Below are positions 20,734-29,500 of a stretch of 64,000 nucleotides of DNA, one piece after another. Both the position numbers and the translations under genes were made by a program. The stretch comes from Stomorhina lunata (lineage: Eukaryota; Arthropoda; Insecta; Diptera; Rhiniidae), in contig OW121741.1 of the NCBI GenBank assembly GCA_933228675.1, positions 58,492,651-58,556,650 of the forward strand. Reading direction: 5' to 3'. How positions within the stretch are numbered: position 1 is the first letter of the stretch; every line of letters begins with the position of its first letter. The notes below the pieces were generated by a model. It did not search any database, was not told the DNA's origin, and saw only the letters and a list, made by a program, of their open reading frames with translations.

Positions 20734-23700
20734 ATCGTCAGACATATCATGTGTCTCAAAATCGGAGTGTTCTCTTAGGGACAGCAATGGTGACTATACG
20801 TCACCAGGGTACTACGTACCCAGCTAGAGCTCTTATTGACCCAGCTTCGGAAAGCTCATTTATTTCTGAACGGGTCCAGAATCGGTTGAAAATATCTGCG
20901 CATTTTACGAATGCCACCATTTCTGGTGTAAATGAAACCGTTTCTGCTTCAACTCGAAAAATTTGTTCGGTTGAAATAGGCTCTCCCTTGGACTCAAATA
21001 TAGTTTTGAGAACTCTGTTTCTTGTATTACCAAAAATTTCTGGTAACTTACCTTCGTTCATTGTTGATAACCGAATGAAGGAGAATTTGCCAAGTTTACG
21101 TTTGGCAGATTCTAACATTTTTGATAGTAGACCAGTCGATTTACTATTAGGTGCGGATTTATATCCACAAATAATGTTAGGAGAAATTCAACGTAATGTG
21201 CTAGGAACTTTGTTGGCCCAGAATACAATCTTCGGTTGGATTCTCAGCGGTCCCGTTTCACAACCTTCGGTGCACGTGTATTCTACACGCGTTGAATTTT
21301 CTGAAGAAGACAATTTAAATCAAAGCTTACTTCGCTTCTGGGAATTGGAGGAAACGCCAAAAAGAAAATCTATTTCTATTGTCGATCGCAGATGTGAGGA
21401 GAACTACCGGAAAACTACTCGTCGTGGATCTGATGGACGGTATATTGTAACCCTTCCTTTTAAACCGGAGTATCCCGAACATATTTCTTTAGGCTTGTCG
21501 CGAAATAATGTTCGAGCTCAATTTCTACGAATTGAGACCTCACTTCTGAGGAAGCCTACAATAAAGAAGATGTACGATGACGTTGTCAGGGAATATCTGG
21601 AGTTGGAACATATGAAGGCAGTTGAGGACAATGCGGAACGAATTCTGTCTTGCTACTTACCCCATCACCCGGTAATAAAATTGGACAGGAAGACAACAAA
21701 ATTAAGAGTAGTTTTTAACGCATCGAATAAAACTTCTAGCGGTTTTAGTTTAAATGATTGTCTTGATGTAGGACCTACACTGCAAGCGGATTTAGTTCTT
21801 CTTATATTACGCTGGAGATTTTATAGGTTTGTTTTCAACTGTGATATAACACAAATGTATAGGCAGATCAGACTTGATCAAGCTCATACTCCATTTCAAC
21901 GAATCTTATTTCGTGACTCTCCTTCGGAGGAAATTAAAGAGTATGAGTTACAAACTGTAACTTTTGGAGTTAATTGCGCTCCATATCTAGCCATTCGTAC
22001 CTTGTTGCAACTGGCTGATGACTGTGAACATGAGTATCCCCTCGCATCACAAATCCTTCGGAGATGTATGTACGTTGACGACGTTTTGAGCGGAACTCAT
22101 GATATATCAACTGCTCTGGTCGCTAGTGATCAAATTATAGCAGCTTTGTCTTCAGCTGGCTTTGAACTTCGAAAATGGACTTCTAATGATAAGTCCATTC
22201 TAGAGGGCTTACCTCTCAATCATTTAGTTAATGAGAAGCTTTTAACTTTTGTCGAGTTTAGCAGTTCGAAAACATTAGGACTTCAGTGGAACGCTCAATT
22301 GGACGTGTTCTATTTTAAAGTTGATCCAATTGCCCATCGCGCTAAATATACTAAACGGGAAGTACTTTCAATTATTGCAAAGTTATTTGATCCTGTTGGC
22401 TGGCTTAGTCCAGTAATAGTCATAGCCAAGATGATTATGCAAAAAATTTGGAAAGACCAAATCGAATGGGAAGATTCTCTCAAGCCTTCTACGATGGCTG
22501 AATGGGATAAATTTGTTTCTTCATATCATGAAGTGAATTCTATTCAAAATCCTAGATGGGTTCGTTATGTACCTGAGTCTACGGTTGAAATTCATGTCTT
22601 TTCAGATGCCTCGGAAAAGGCATACGCGGGGGCCGTATATATTCGTATACAAACTCCAAACAACGAAATTTTTACCAATTTGCTTACTAGCAAAACAAAA
22701 GTGGCGCCAATTAAATCAGTCTCTTTACCGCGTCTTGAATTGTGTGGTGCTGTCTTAGCTGCCGAGCTCTTATCAAGCGTGTTAAGAGAAATCGATGTAA
22801 CCCTGAGCCAAGTATTTTGTTGGACCGATTCTACAATCGTCCTTGCTTGGTTAAGAAAAGATCCTTGTTCTTGGACCACATTTGTGGCCAATAGGGTCTG
22901 CCGGGTGCAAGAAATAGTCGGTAAGCATAATTGGAATCACGTCAAATCAGAGGATAATCCCGCTGACTTGGGAAGCAGAGGTGTTCTCCCTTCCGATTTG
23001 GAACAAAGTCAGCTTTGGTGGCACGGTCCACAATGGCTTAAACAAGATAAATCATCTTGGCATTCGCAAAATCTGTCTTCGCTTGACACAGAAATTGAAC
23101 TTCGTTCTGTGAAAACACATGCTTCATTCTTTACAGATTATAAAGATGTGTTAGAGCGATTTTCCACTCTGGATAGAGCATTACGGGTTATATCTTATAT
23201 GTTTAGATTTTATCGCAATACACATCCAGCCCACAAAGGTCACCACAGATATACGTCTGATCTGATTGGTGACGACGAGGTTAAATTTGTTAAAACCCGA
23301 TTGGCTATTATGGCTCAAAAAGTTCATTTTCAAGACGAATACAAATGTCTTCTTGATAAGACTCCTCTTCCTCCGAAGAGTTCTCTTTTAAGTTTAAATC
23401 CATTTTTGGATAACGAGGGTGTTATGCGTCTTAACGGTCGCCTTGTTAAATCTCCTTCACTGGTTTACACCGAAAGGCATCCAATTCTGTTGCCTTATTC
23501 GTGTCGCTTTTCACATCTTCTAGCAAGCTTTGTTCATGTCATTTCAATGCATGGGGGAAATCAATTAATGTTGAGAAATTTACGTATAGAATACTGGATT
23601 CCTCGAGTAAAAACTTTGGTTAGATCGGTCGTACATCGTTGCAAACGTTGTATATTAGATCGAAAACGCTCTTGTAGTCAAATTATGGCTGCTTTGCCAC

Positions 23701-24647
23701 CAGAGCGGACTACCTTGAACCGCCCATTTACCACTACAGGTGTCGACTTCGCCGGCCCTTTCGATATGAGAAACTGTAGTGGTAGATCAAATCAGGTACT
23801 AAAAGCATATGTCTGTATTTTCGTATGTTTTTCAACGAAGGCTATTCATTTGGAAGTAACTTCGGATTTATCAACCGATAGATTCTTGGCTGCTTTCAAT
23901 CGTTTCATTGCAAGACGAGGATGCCCTAAGACTATGTTTTCAGACAATGGCACTAATTTTGTTGGCGCTTCAAGAGAAATCGAAAGAGATTTCCGAACAT
24001 TTTTAGCCGAAAGTCGGGCTAGAGCATGTTCTACTTATGGACTTCAAGGCCTCTCGTGGCGTTTTATACCTGCTGGCGCTCCCCATATGGGAGGGCTTTG
24101 GGAAGCAGGTGTTCGAAGTTTTAAACTTCATTTTCGAAAAGAAGTTCAAGCGGTAAGATACACTTTTGAAGAACTCTCAACTATATTAGCGAGAATTGAA
24201 GCGTGTCTTAATTCGAGACCTCTTTGCCCCATGAGCGAAAATCCCAACGAGCCAGTAGCGCTGACTCCGGGTCATTTTTTAATTGGATCGCCTATATTGG
24301 CTCCACCGGAACCAACAATATATGACTCACATCTGAGTGTTGTGAACAGATATAGGAAAGTTCAGGCTTTTATCCACCATATCTGTCGCCGATGGAAAGA
24401 AGAATATTTATCAGAACTCCATAAGCGATACAAATGGAAATATCCACAACGCGATATAGCTGTTGATGACTTAGTAGTCATTCGAAATGAACAGCTTTCT
24501 CCTACATCTTGGAAACTAGGTAGGGCCGTAAAAACATATCCGGGTAGCGATACACACGTGCGGGTCGCGGATATTAAAACTGAAAACGGGATATTCAAGC
24601 GACCAATCACAAAATTGATCCCTTTGATCAGTGAATGTGTTATATAG
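20703..24647 (+). CDS. BEL pol: protease, RT, RNase H, integrase
   Basis: The frame is open from 20703 and has no early ATG (the first plausible initiation codon, at 20751, is GTG), so expression by a -1 shift from gag is likely. Counting residues from 20751, a protease region with ALIDPASESSFIS lies near 20-160. RT carries FNCDITQMYRQI and YVDD at 441-444. RNase H has FSDASEKAYAGAV, CWTDSTIVLAW and NPADLGSRG. An H2C2 zinc finger is at about 935-975 (HVISMHGG, CKRC). The integrase core has Asp999 (GVDFAGPF), Asp1065 (SDNGTNF) and Glu1118 (GLWEAGV). A DUF5641-like end follows near 1210-1290. Every catalytic acid I could check in RT and integrase is present, with no stop codon. This is a potentially active enzyme set. 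Confidence 0.92.
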   Translation, partial: YFYRYTSTSINRQTYHVSQNRSVLLGTAMVTIRHQGTTYPARALIDPASESSFISERVQNRLKISAHFTNATISGVNETVSASTRKICSVEIGSPLDSNIVLRTLFLVLPKISGNLPSFIVDNRMKENLPSLRLADSNIFDSRPVDLLLGADLYPQIMLGEIQRNVLGTLLAQNTIFGWILSGPVSQPSVHVYSTRVEFSEEDNLNQSLLRFWELEETPKRKSISIVDRRCEENYRKTTRRGSDGRYIVTLPFKPEYPEHISLGLSRNNVRAQFLRIETSLLRKPTIKKMYDDVVREYLELEHMKAVEDNAERILSCYLPHHPVIKLDRKTTKLRVVFNASNKTSSGFSLNDCLDVGPTLQADLVLLILRWRFYRFVFNCDITQMYRQIRLDQAHTPFQRILFRDSPSEEIKEYELQTVTFGVNCAPYLAIRTLLQLADDCEHEYPLASQILRRCMYVDDVLSGTHDISTALVASDQIIAALSSAGFELRKWTSNDKSILEGLPLNHLVNEKLLTFVEFSSSKTLGLQWNAQLDVFYFKVDPIAHRAKYTKREVLSIIAKLFDPVGWLSPVIVIAKMIMQKIWKDQIEWEDSLKPSTMAEWDKFVSSYHEVNSIQNPRWVRYVPESTVEIHVFSDASEKAYAGAVYIRIQTPNNEIFTNLLTSKTKVAPIKSVSLPRLELCGAVLAAELLSSVLREIDVTLSQVFCWTDSTIVLAWLRKDPCSWTTFVANRVCRVQEIVGKHNWNHVKSEDNPADLGSRGVLPSDLEQSQLWWHGPQWLKQDKSSWHSQNLSSLDTEIELRSVKTHASFFTDYKDVLERFSTLDRALRVISYMFRFYRNTHPAHKGHHRYTSDLIGDDEVKFVKTRLAIMAQKVHFQDEYKCLLDKTPLPPKSSLLSLNPFLDNEGVMRLNGRLVKSPSLVYTERHPILLPYSCRFSHLLASFVHVISMHGGNQLMLRNLRIEYWIPRVKTLVRSVVHRCKRCILDRKRSCSQIMAALPPERTTLNRPFTTTGVDFAGPFDMRNCSGRSNQVLKAYVCIFVCFSTKAIHLEVTSDLSTDRFLAAFNRFIARRGCPKTMFSDNGTNFVGASREIERDFRTFLAESRARACSTYGLQGLSWRFIPAGAPHMGGLWEAGVRSFKLHFRKEVQAVRYTFEELSTILARIEACLNSRPLCPMSENPNEPVALTPGHFLIGSPILAPPEPTIYDSHLSVVNRYRKVQAFIHHICRRWKEEYLSELHKRYKWKYPQRDIAVDDLVVIRNEQLSPTSWKLGRAVKTYPGSDTHVRVADIKTENGIFKRPITKLIPLISECVI

Positions 24648-24687
24648 TTTAATCCAAGTATATTAATATTTAATATTTCTTAGCGTC

Positions 24688-25833
24688 ATGGAGTCCTTAC
24701 GTTTATTATTCAATAACGATGGTTTGGAGGATTATGATGATATGTTAGTGGATGAGTCCGAAATTGCAACAAAATCGGTTTCCGCAACTGAATCGGTGGC
24801 TGTTGAAGAAGAAAAAGTAGATGAAGCCTCCCCTATGGTCGTAGAACCCCCTCCAGCTGTTATAACATCATTTTCCTCTTCCAACGTACATGCTCAAGCA
24901 GGAGGCACCGCTGAAACATCGTTGCTCCAGGCGCCATTAGTTCCGGTCGTGGGAAATACTTCCCCGTCCGGGGTACCGGCTCCTATAGTCGTGAACCCCG
25001 AATCAAATGCAACGACATCGTCACAAGCCAAGGAAGCCTCGGGTTCGAAACTAAAACCGTCCCCGGTCAATTGTCGGGTTTGTAACAAATTACATCCTTT
25101 GTACGGGTGTCCTTCATTTAGAAAGTTGTCGTTGGAAAAACGCATACGGCAAGTCGTGTTGCATCGGTATTGTTCGAGGTGCTTTTCACCACATCATCAC
25201 GTTAATGTTTGTCCGAGTGAAAAATTGTGTAAGCACTGTAAAGGTAAACACCACAGCCTTTTACACACACACAAACGATCCGCTCCGACCAACTTTCCGA
25301 CTACGAAAACGAAACAGACTACAAATCGTCCGACAACTCAATCTCCGACTCTTTATTTGCCTATAAGGCATATGGTAACTTTCTCCCCTACTGTGAGAGT
25401 TCTTCTTAAGACCACTCACCAAACCATACCGATTCGGGCAGTAATCGACCTTTGTTGCGCCCGCAGTTATGTTTGCGATGAGCTGGTCAAAACAATAAAG
25501 TTACCCACAATGCCATTCGGAACGGACCTGATGTCGCGAATCCAAATTCGGTCGATACACGACCCTAAAGAAACGTTGGAGTGTACGGTAAAGGTCACAA
25601 AAATGAATAAAATAAAAACCCCGTTGGTCTCTGTCTCCGAGTCTATTAAGCAATCCTTTTTAGGACTACAGCTCGCGGATCCGAGTTTTAACGTGTCCGC
25701 GAATGTTGCACTAGTTCTCGGTCCGGAATTAGCACCGCAAATTTTAAAGGGAAATCTCATATCGAACCCGGGACTGCCAGTGGCTCAATACACCATGTTT
25801 GGTTGGGTCATTTCTGGCCCATCACCGTTTTAA
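24688..25833 (+). CDS. BEL third ORF in the env position: zinc knuckles plus protease-like domain
   Basis: 381 residues, ATG at 24688, 40 bases after the pol stop. The first 110 residues are acidic, then Pro/Ser/Val-rich. Cys/His clusters at about 130-190 look like gag knuckles: CRVCNKLHPLYGCPSF, RYCSRCFSPHHHVNVC and CKHCKGKHHSLLH. A Thr-rich linker follows, then a retropepsin-like fold segment with AVIDLCCARSYVCDELV and an end PVAQYTMFGWVISGP, as found at the end of BEL protease regions. No signal peptide or membrane segment is seen, so it is not an envelope protein. The normal DSG/DTG is DLC, so peptidase activity is doubtful. It looks like a second gag-protease module, perhaps acquired from a related element. 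The function is unknown. A diverged relative lies at 5675-6303. Confidence 0.8.
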   Translation: MESLRLLFNNDGLEDYDDMLVDESEIATKSVSATESVAVEEEKVDEASPMVVEPPPAVITSFSSSNVHAQAGGTAETSLLQAPLVPVVGNTSPSGVPAPIVVNPESNATTSSQAKEASGSKLKPSPVNCRVCNKLHPLYGCPSFRKLSLEKRIRQVVLHRYCSRCFSPHHHVNVCPSEKLCKHCKGKHHSLLHTHKRSAPTNFPTTKTKQTTNRPTTQSPTLYLPIRHMVTFSPTVRVLLKTTHQTIPIRAVIDLCCARSYVCDELVKTIKLPTMPFGTDLMSRIQIRSIHDPKETLECTVKVTKMNKIKTPLVSVSESIKQSFLGLQLADPSFNVSANVALVLGPELAPQILKGNLISNPGLPVAQYTMFGWVISGPSPF

Positions 25834-25924
25834 ATAAATTATTTATTTAATTTTTATTTGATTTTTATTTATTATTTTTTATATTAATTATTTTTAAATT
25901 AAAGTTTTCTTCTATAGAAAACTT
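25834..25924 (+). other. AT-rich spacer after the third ORF
   Basis: A run of A/T sequence between the stop codon and the tandem repeat. No feature is recognised. Confidence 0.4.
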
Positions 25925-26141
25925 AGACCACAATATTGGTCCGGTCGTATGACCATTCGTCGATTTAGATAAAAATTGACCGCTATATTGGTCCGGTCGT
26001 ATGACCAGTCATCTTTAAATTGACCGCTATATTGGTCCGGTCGTATGACCAGTCATCTTTAAATTGACCGCTATATTGGTCGGGTCGTATGACCACTAAA
26101 CCTTACCTTGACCGTCATATTGGTCTGGTCGTATGACCACT
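25925..26141 (+). repeat. 44-bp tandem repeat with internal palindrome
   Basis: Units start at about 25976, 26020, 26064 and 26108 (exact 44-bp spacing), with a diverged first unit near 25927. Each contains TTGGTC-CGGTCGTAT-GACCA, a GGTC/GACC dyad. The repeat sits between the third ORF and the polypurine tract. It may be a regulatory array, an RNA element or simply replication slippage. Confidence 0.85.
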
Positions 26142-26295
26142 TTGTTTTTTTTTTTTGAAAAAATTAATAAAATAAAATGAAATGAAATGTATAAAAAAAA
26201 AAAATAATAATAATAATAATAATAATTAATTAATATAGATTTACCTTTTATATTGTATATTTAAATATTGAATTGTTGTAACAAACCTTGTTGTT

Positions 26296-26311
26296 GCAAG
26301 GTGGGCGGCAA
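26296..26311 (+). promoter_or_regulatory. Polypurine tract of the BEL element
   Basis: GCAAGGTGGGCGGCAA, purine-rich and directly before the 3' LTR, where plus-strand synthesis is primed. The same string precedes the LTR of the truncated relative at 5337-5352 on the minus strand. Confidence 0.75.
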
Positions 26312-26599
26312 TGTTTAAGTTAAGATTTCTTTAAGTGTATGTACAACTCCTGGTCTACTTCGTTAAAGTTTATTAGCTCCCTAATTTACACCCTTGGGTG
26401 GGAAATTTCTAAACTCTAACGAGTAACAGGATCAATTAGTTAATTAGTGTTGTGCTGCCATTTTTCTTTTTATATTAAAAATTCTTGGAATTTTGTACGT
26501 GACAGACACAAATTATCAAAGGTAAAACTTTATTAAATAAAAATTATATATTTTTATTAAAACTTAAAATTTATTGTTTTATTTATTTTCACACGAACA
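26312..26599 (+). repeat. 3' LTR of the BEL element
   Basis: 288 bp, matching the LTR at 18185-18472 except at two positions. It is followed by the AGCGA target duplication. Confidence 0.95.
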
Positions 26600-26827
26600 A
26601 GCGAGGAATGCACATGCGTGGGGGCTATGTTTTTTGTTTTTAAAAATGGAACTTATACAAATTACAAATTAATAAACATTATTTAGAAAAACATTTGACT
26701 ATTTATTTATTTCTTTAATAATATAAAAAGCCATTAAGGCCAAATACTTATATTATAGATAATTCCTGAATATCAAGAATATACACACAATATACAATTA
26801 AAATATAAAAGTTTTTCTTTTTACATG
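26600..26827. other. Flank between the BEL and Ty3/gypsy elements
   Basis: 228 bp of AT-rich sequence continuing the locus interrupted at 18184. No gene or RNA is recognised. Confidence 0.4.
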
Positions 26828-27039
26828 TGTCAAGTTAGAGAAACCCTATTTACAATACAACACTGTATGTCATTGACTGAACAGACGACAGATAAAATAT
26901 AAGATATTTTATTTGAAACTAACGACATTCGAAAAGACGCACTTGAACGAAAAAGTCATATTCTTTTTAAATAAACAATTCTTTTAAAATCAAAGTATAT
27001 TTAACGTTTTCTTATTTAATAAAACGCCATCCCGTGACA
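26828..27039 (+). repeat. 5' LTR of the Ty3/gypsy element
   Basis: Starts TGTCAAG and matches 55114-55330 closely, with a few substitutions and small indels. The right end is placed at a CA before CTCAGAGG. Compared with 55114-55343 the last about 15 bp and the primer site seem to be missing or altered, so this end may be deleted. Confidence 0.75.
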
Positions 27040-27086
27040 TCTCAGAGGTGGGATAAAGAATTCTATCGCTTTTGTTTCATTTTAAG

Positions 27087-28008
27087 ATGGAGAATATACA
27101 AACATTCACGGTGAAGATGCTGCAAGCAAAATGTAAAGAGGTGGGTTTGCCAAGTTCTGGTAACAAGAAGCAACTCATTGATCGTATTGAGAACTCCAAC
27201 GCAATGGATTCCCAGAATTCACTAGAATTGTCGTCTCATGGCAAGGCACAACGTATAATAGCATTGGAAAATCAACTAGCCAACACTCGTTGGTTGGTAG
27301 AACGTTATAAATCTTCCGAATTCGAGCCATTAGATGTGTCTTCGCCATACCAATCGTTCTTGACACCAGAAGTATCACCCAAACTCTCACGTATATCAAG
27401 TTACAGTCACGTCACCCTCAACGCTGAAACCACGTTATGTCCCAAATAAACGCTCATTAGAAACTACGAATACTGTTTCATCGTATTGCAACGCACCGCA
27501 ATTATCGTCAACTACAACTTACGTCCAATACAATACGCAATACAACGTATCCCGCGAACCACCAACGTCTAACTACGTTTATAATGCACCCAACCTACTG
27601 CCGACGAATATTCACGTACAAAATATTCCACCAGCAACGAATCCCGTATCGTCACTTTACAACTTACCACGTTCACAACAAAATTACGCTCATCATATTC
27701 CGTCAACCACCACATTTTCGTCGCGGTTTAATCCAACCTTCGTTCAATCTGGAGTACCAACCGTCGGTTGTTTTCAACAAGCATTTCAGCCTCCAGTTTA
27801 CACGCAACCTAAACCAACGTATGTTCAACCCCGATTTACAACGTCCACCATAACAAATGTAATGTCTACGCAGTTTTTGCCAACCCAACCCGTTTTTTAA
27901 CAAAATCAACAAATGATTAACCCGTATGGCCAGGTACGAGTAATTATTTCGCTATTGCCAGATTTTTACCCATCAGTCGATGAATCCATCAATTCTTCGC
28001 AATTCGTT
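27087..28008 (+). pseudogene. Ty3/gypsy gag, N-terminal part with SAP domain
   Basis: The ATG at 27087 opens MENIQTFTVKMLQ, and residues 5-35 read as a SAP domain (about LQAKCKEVGLPSSGNKKQLI), a helix-extended-helix DNA-binding motif. A short coiled region follows (IIALENQLANTRWLVERY). After about 27430 the coding continues in another frame as a long Asn/Pro/Gln/Thr/Tyr-rich segment with a TAA near 27899. The region ends at the LOA insertion, whose target duplication TCTTCGCAATTCGTT is 27994-28008. A SAP domain suggests chromatin or DNA contact by the Gag protein; this is inference. Confidence 0.75.
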
Positions 28009-28142
28009 AGGTTAGCTTAGGCAGGCAGCCGGTGTTAAGTCAGCGTCACTTGGGTCCTAGAAGCGGTCCCTTAGTGGTACCTGCAGGGGATAGACTGGAA
28101 AAGAGAACAAGGATAATTAATTCCAGGCCATCGATGAGAGGC

Positions 28143-29458
28143 TTATTCAAGCCATCCTGTAGCTCTGATAAACGAGTCTATTTTACGAATGTCAATACTC
28201 GCTAGATCGGATAAATAATGCAGATAAAGTGCTCCCAGAAAGGCAGTGGCAGAGAAGATGAGTAACCGTTTCCTCCTCTTCGACGTTGTGACAGCTTCGG
28301 CAGTAGTCATAGTGTTGAAGGTTAAGCCTTCTGGCATGCAGCCCAAAAGTGCAATGACCTGTTAGGGTCGAGAATAGGTTGCGGAGTCTGTGGCGAGGTA
28401 GAGAAGCCAAGCACTTTGAACGTTTATTGTTTGCCTGGATATTGAACAAGTAGTTTCAAGGGACCAGATGTTCTGCGCTGATCCGTAAAGAAGTTGCCTA
28501 ATTTCTGATTTGCAGCCGGATAGCGGTACTCCCGTAAATTGATCGATGTTATCCTGACTCAGGAGAGCACCGGATTTAGCAAGTCTGTCCGCAGTGGAGT
28601 TACCAGGTATGTTGTTGTGCCCGGGTACCCAAAAAAGTTCGATATTGCAATGTCTCGCCATCTCATTTAGAGATGCCCGGCATTCACGGGTAAGAACAGA
28701 TGTCGTATGAACATTAGATAGGGATTTTATGATACAAAAGCGAATATCCCTGTCGTATATTCTATAGTATCTTAACCCTGTATATGGCCGATACCTCGGA
28801 TTGAAGGATACTACACTGATCAGGAAGCCTAAAACAAATTTCCTTCTCTAAAAGTGGAATGAAGAAGCCCCCTCCCACGCCCATCTTTGACTTGGATCTG
28901 TCCGTATATACCTCCAAACAGCCATCATCAAGTGATGATGGGTCTCCAGAGATAGTTACAGTAAAGGAATAGTCGAAGAGTGGAATGGAAATGCAGTAGT
29001 CAATATTGTCAGGGATATTTATGAATTTATCCAGAATAGTGGAATGTTCTGATTGCGAATGGGACCAGGTTTCGATAGTGCTAAGTCGGACAGCCGAGTT
29101 AAGGGCAATTTGTTGTGCCATTAATTCGACTGGGAGCCAGTTGAGCATGACAAAGAGCGCCTTGGATGGTGTAGTTTTTAAGGCACCCGTAATCATTAGA
29201 GCGGGTGTTTTTCAAATTTTTGTGAAAGAATTCCGCTGGTTTGAATTGGTGAGTGCAGGCCACCAAACCAGCGCGCCATACATTAGTATGGGCTTGACGA
29301 CCATGTCAAAGAGTCAGACAGTGTTAGTGGGATTGAGTCCCCAGGTTTTGCCTATGGCTCCTCTACATGAGTAGAGTGCAATATATGCTTTGGACATATA
29401 TTGCACTCCAGGACAGTTTTGAGTCCAGAATGACCGCAAGATATTTGGCATGGTCAGT
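28143..29458 (-). pseudogene. LOA-2 ORF2, C-terminal part (RT end, RNase H, Cys/His tail)
   Basis: Reading right to left: RT C-terminal sequence (KYLAVILDSKLSW, VVKPILMYGALVWW), RNase H (LEVYTDRSKSKMGVGGGF, QSEVSAIY, ELFWVPGHNNIPGNSTADR) and a tail with DYCRSCHNVEEEETVTHLLCHC. The frame changes at least three times and contains stops. The RTE element is inserted immediately upstream, inside the RT domain. The same 3' end occurs as a fragment at 3560-3870. Confidence 0.8.
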
Positions 29459-29500
29459 GAGCACAAGTTCTACTTACTTACTTACTTAAATGGCCTGTAA

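Larger units (their letters stand above)
18185..26599 (+). mobile_element. Complete BEL/Pao LTR retrotransposon
   Basis: The 8415-bp element has two 288-bp LTRs (TGTTTAAG...ACGAACA) differing at only two positions. A 5-bp target duplication AGCGA lies at 18180-18184 and 26600-26604. It has a tRNA-Tyr-type primer site, gag, pol, an extra ORF, a 44-bp tandem repeat and a polypurine tract. High LTR identity and long open frames indicate a recent insertion. Classification rests on the Pao-type RT and RNase H, the H2C2 integrase and the DUF5641-like C terminus. Confidence 0.95.

Noticed and set aside
24688..25833. Envelope gene of an errantivirus-like element
   Set aside because: The ORF is in the env position but has knuckles and a protease-like fold, with no signal peptide or transmembrane segment.
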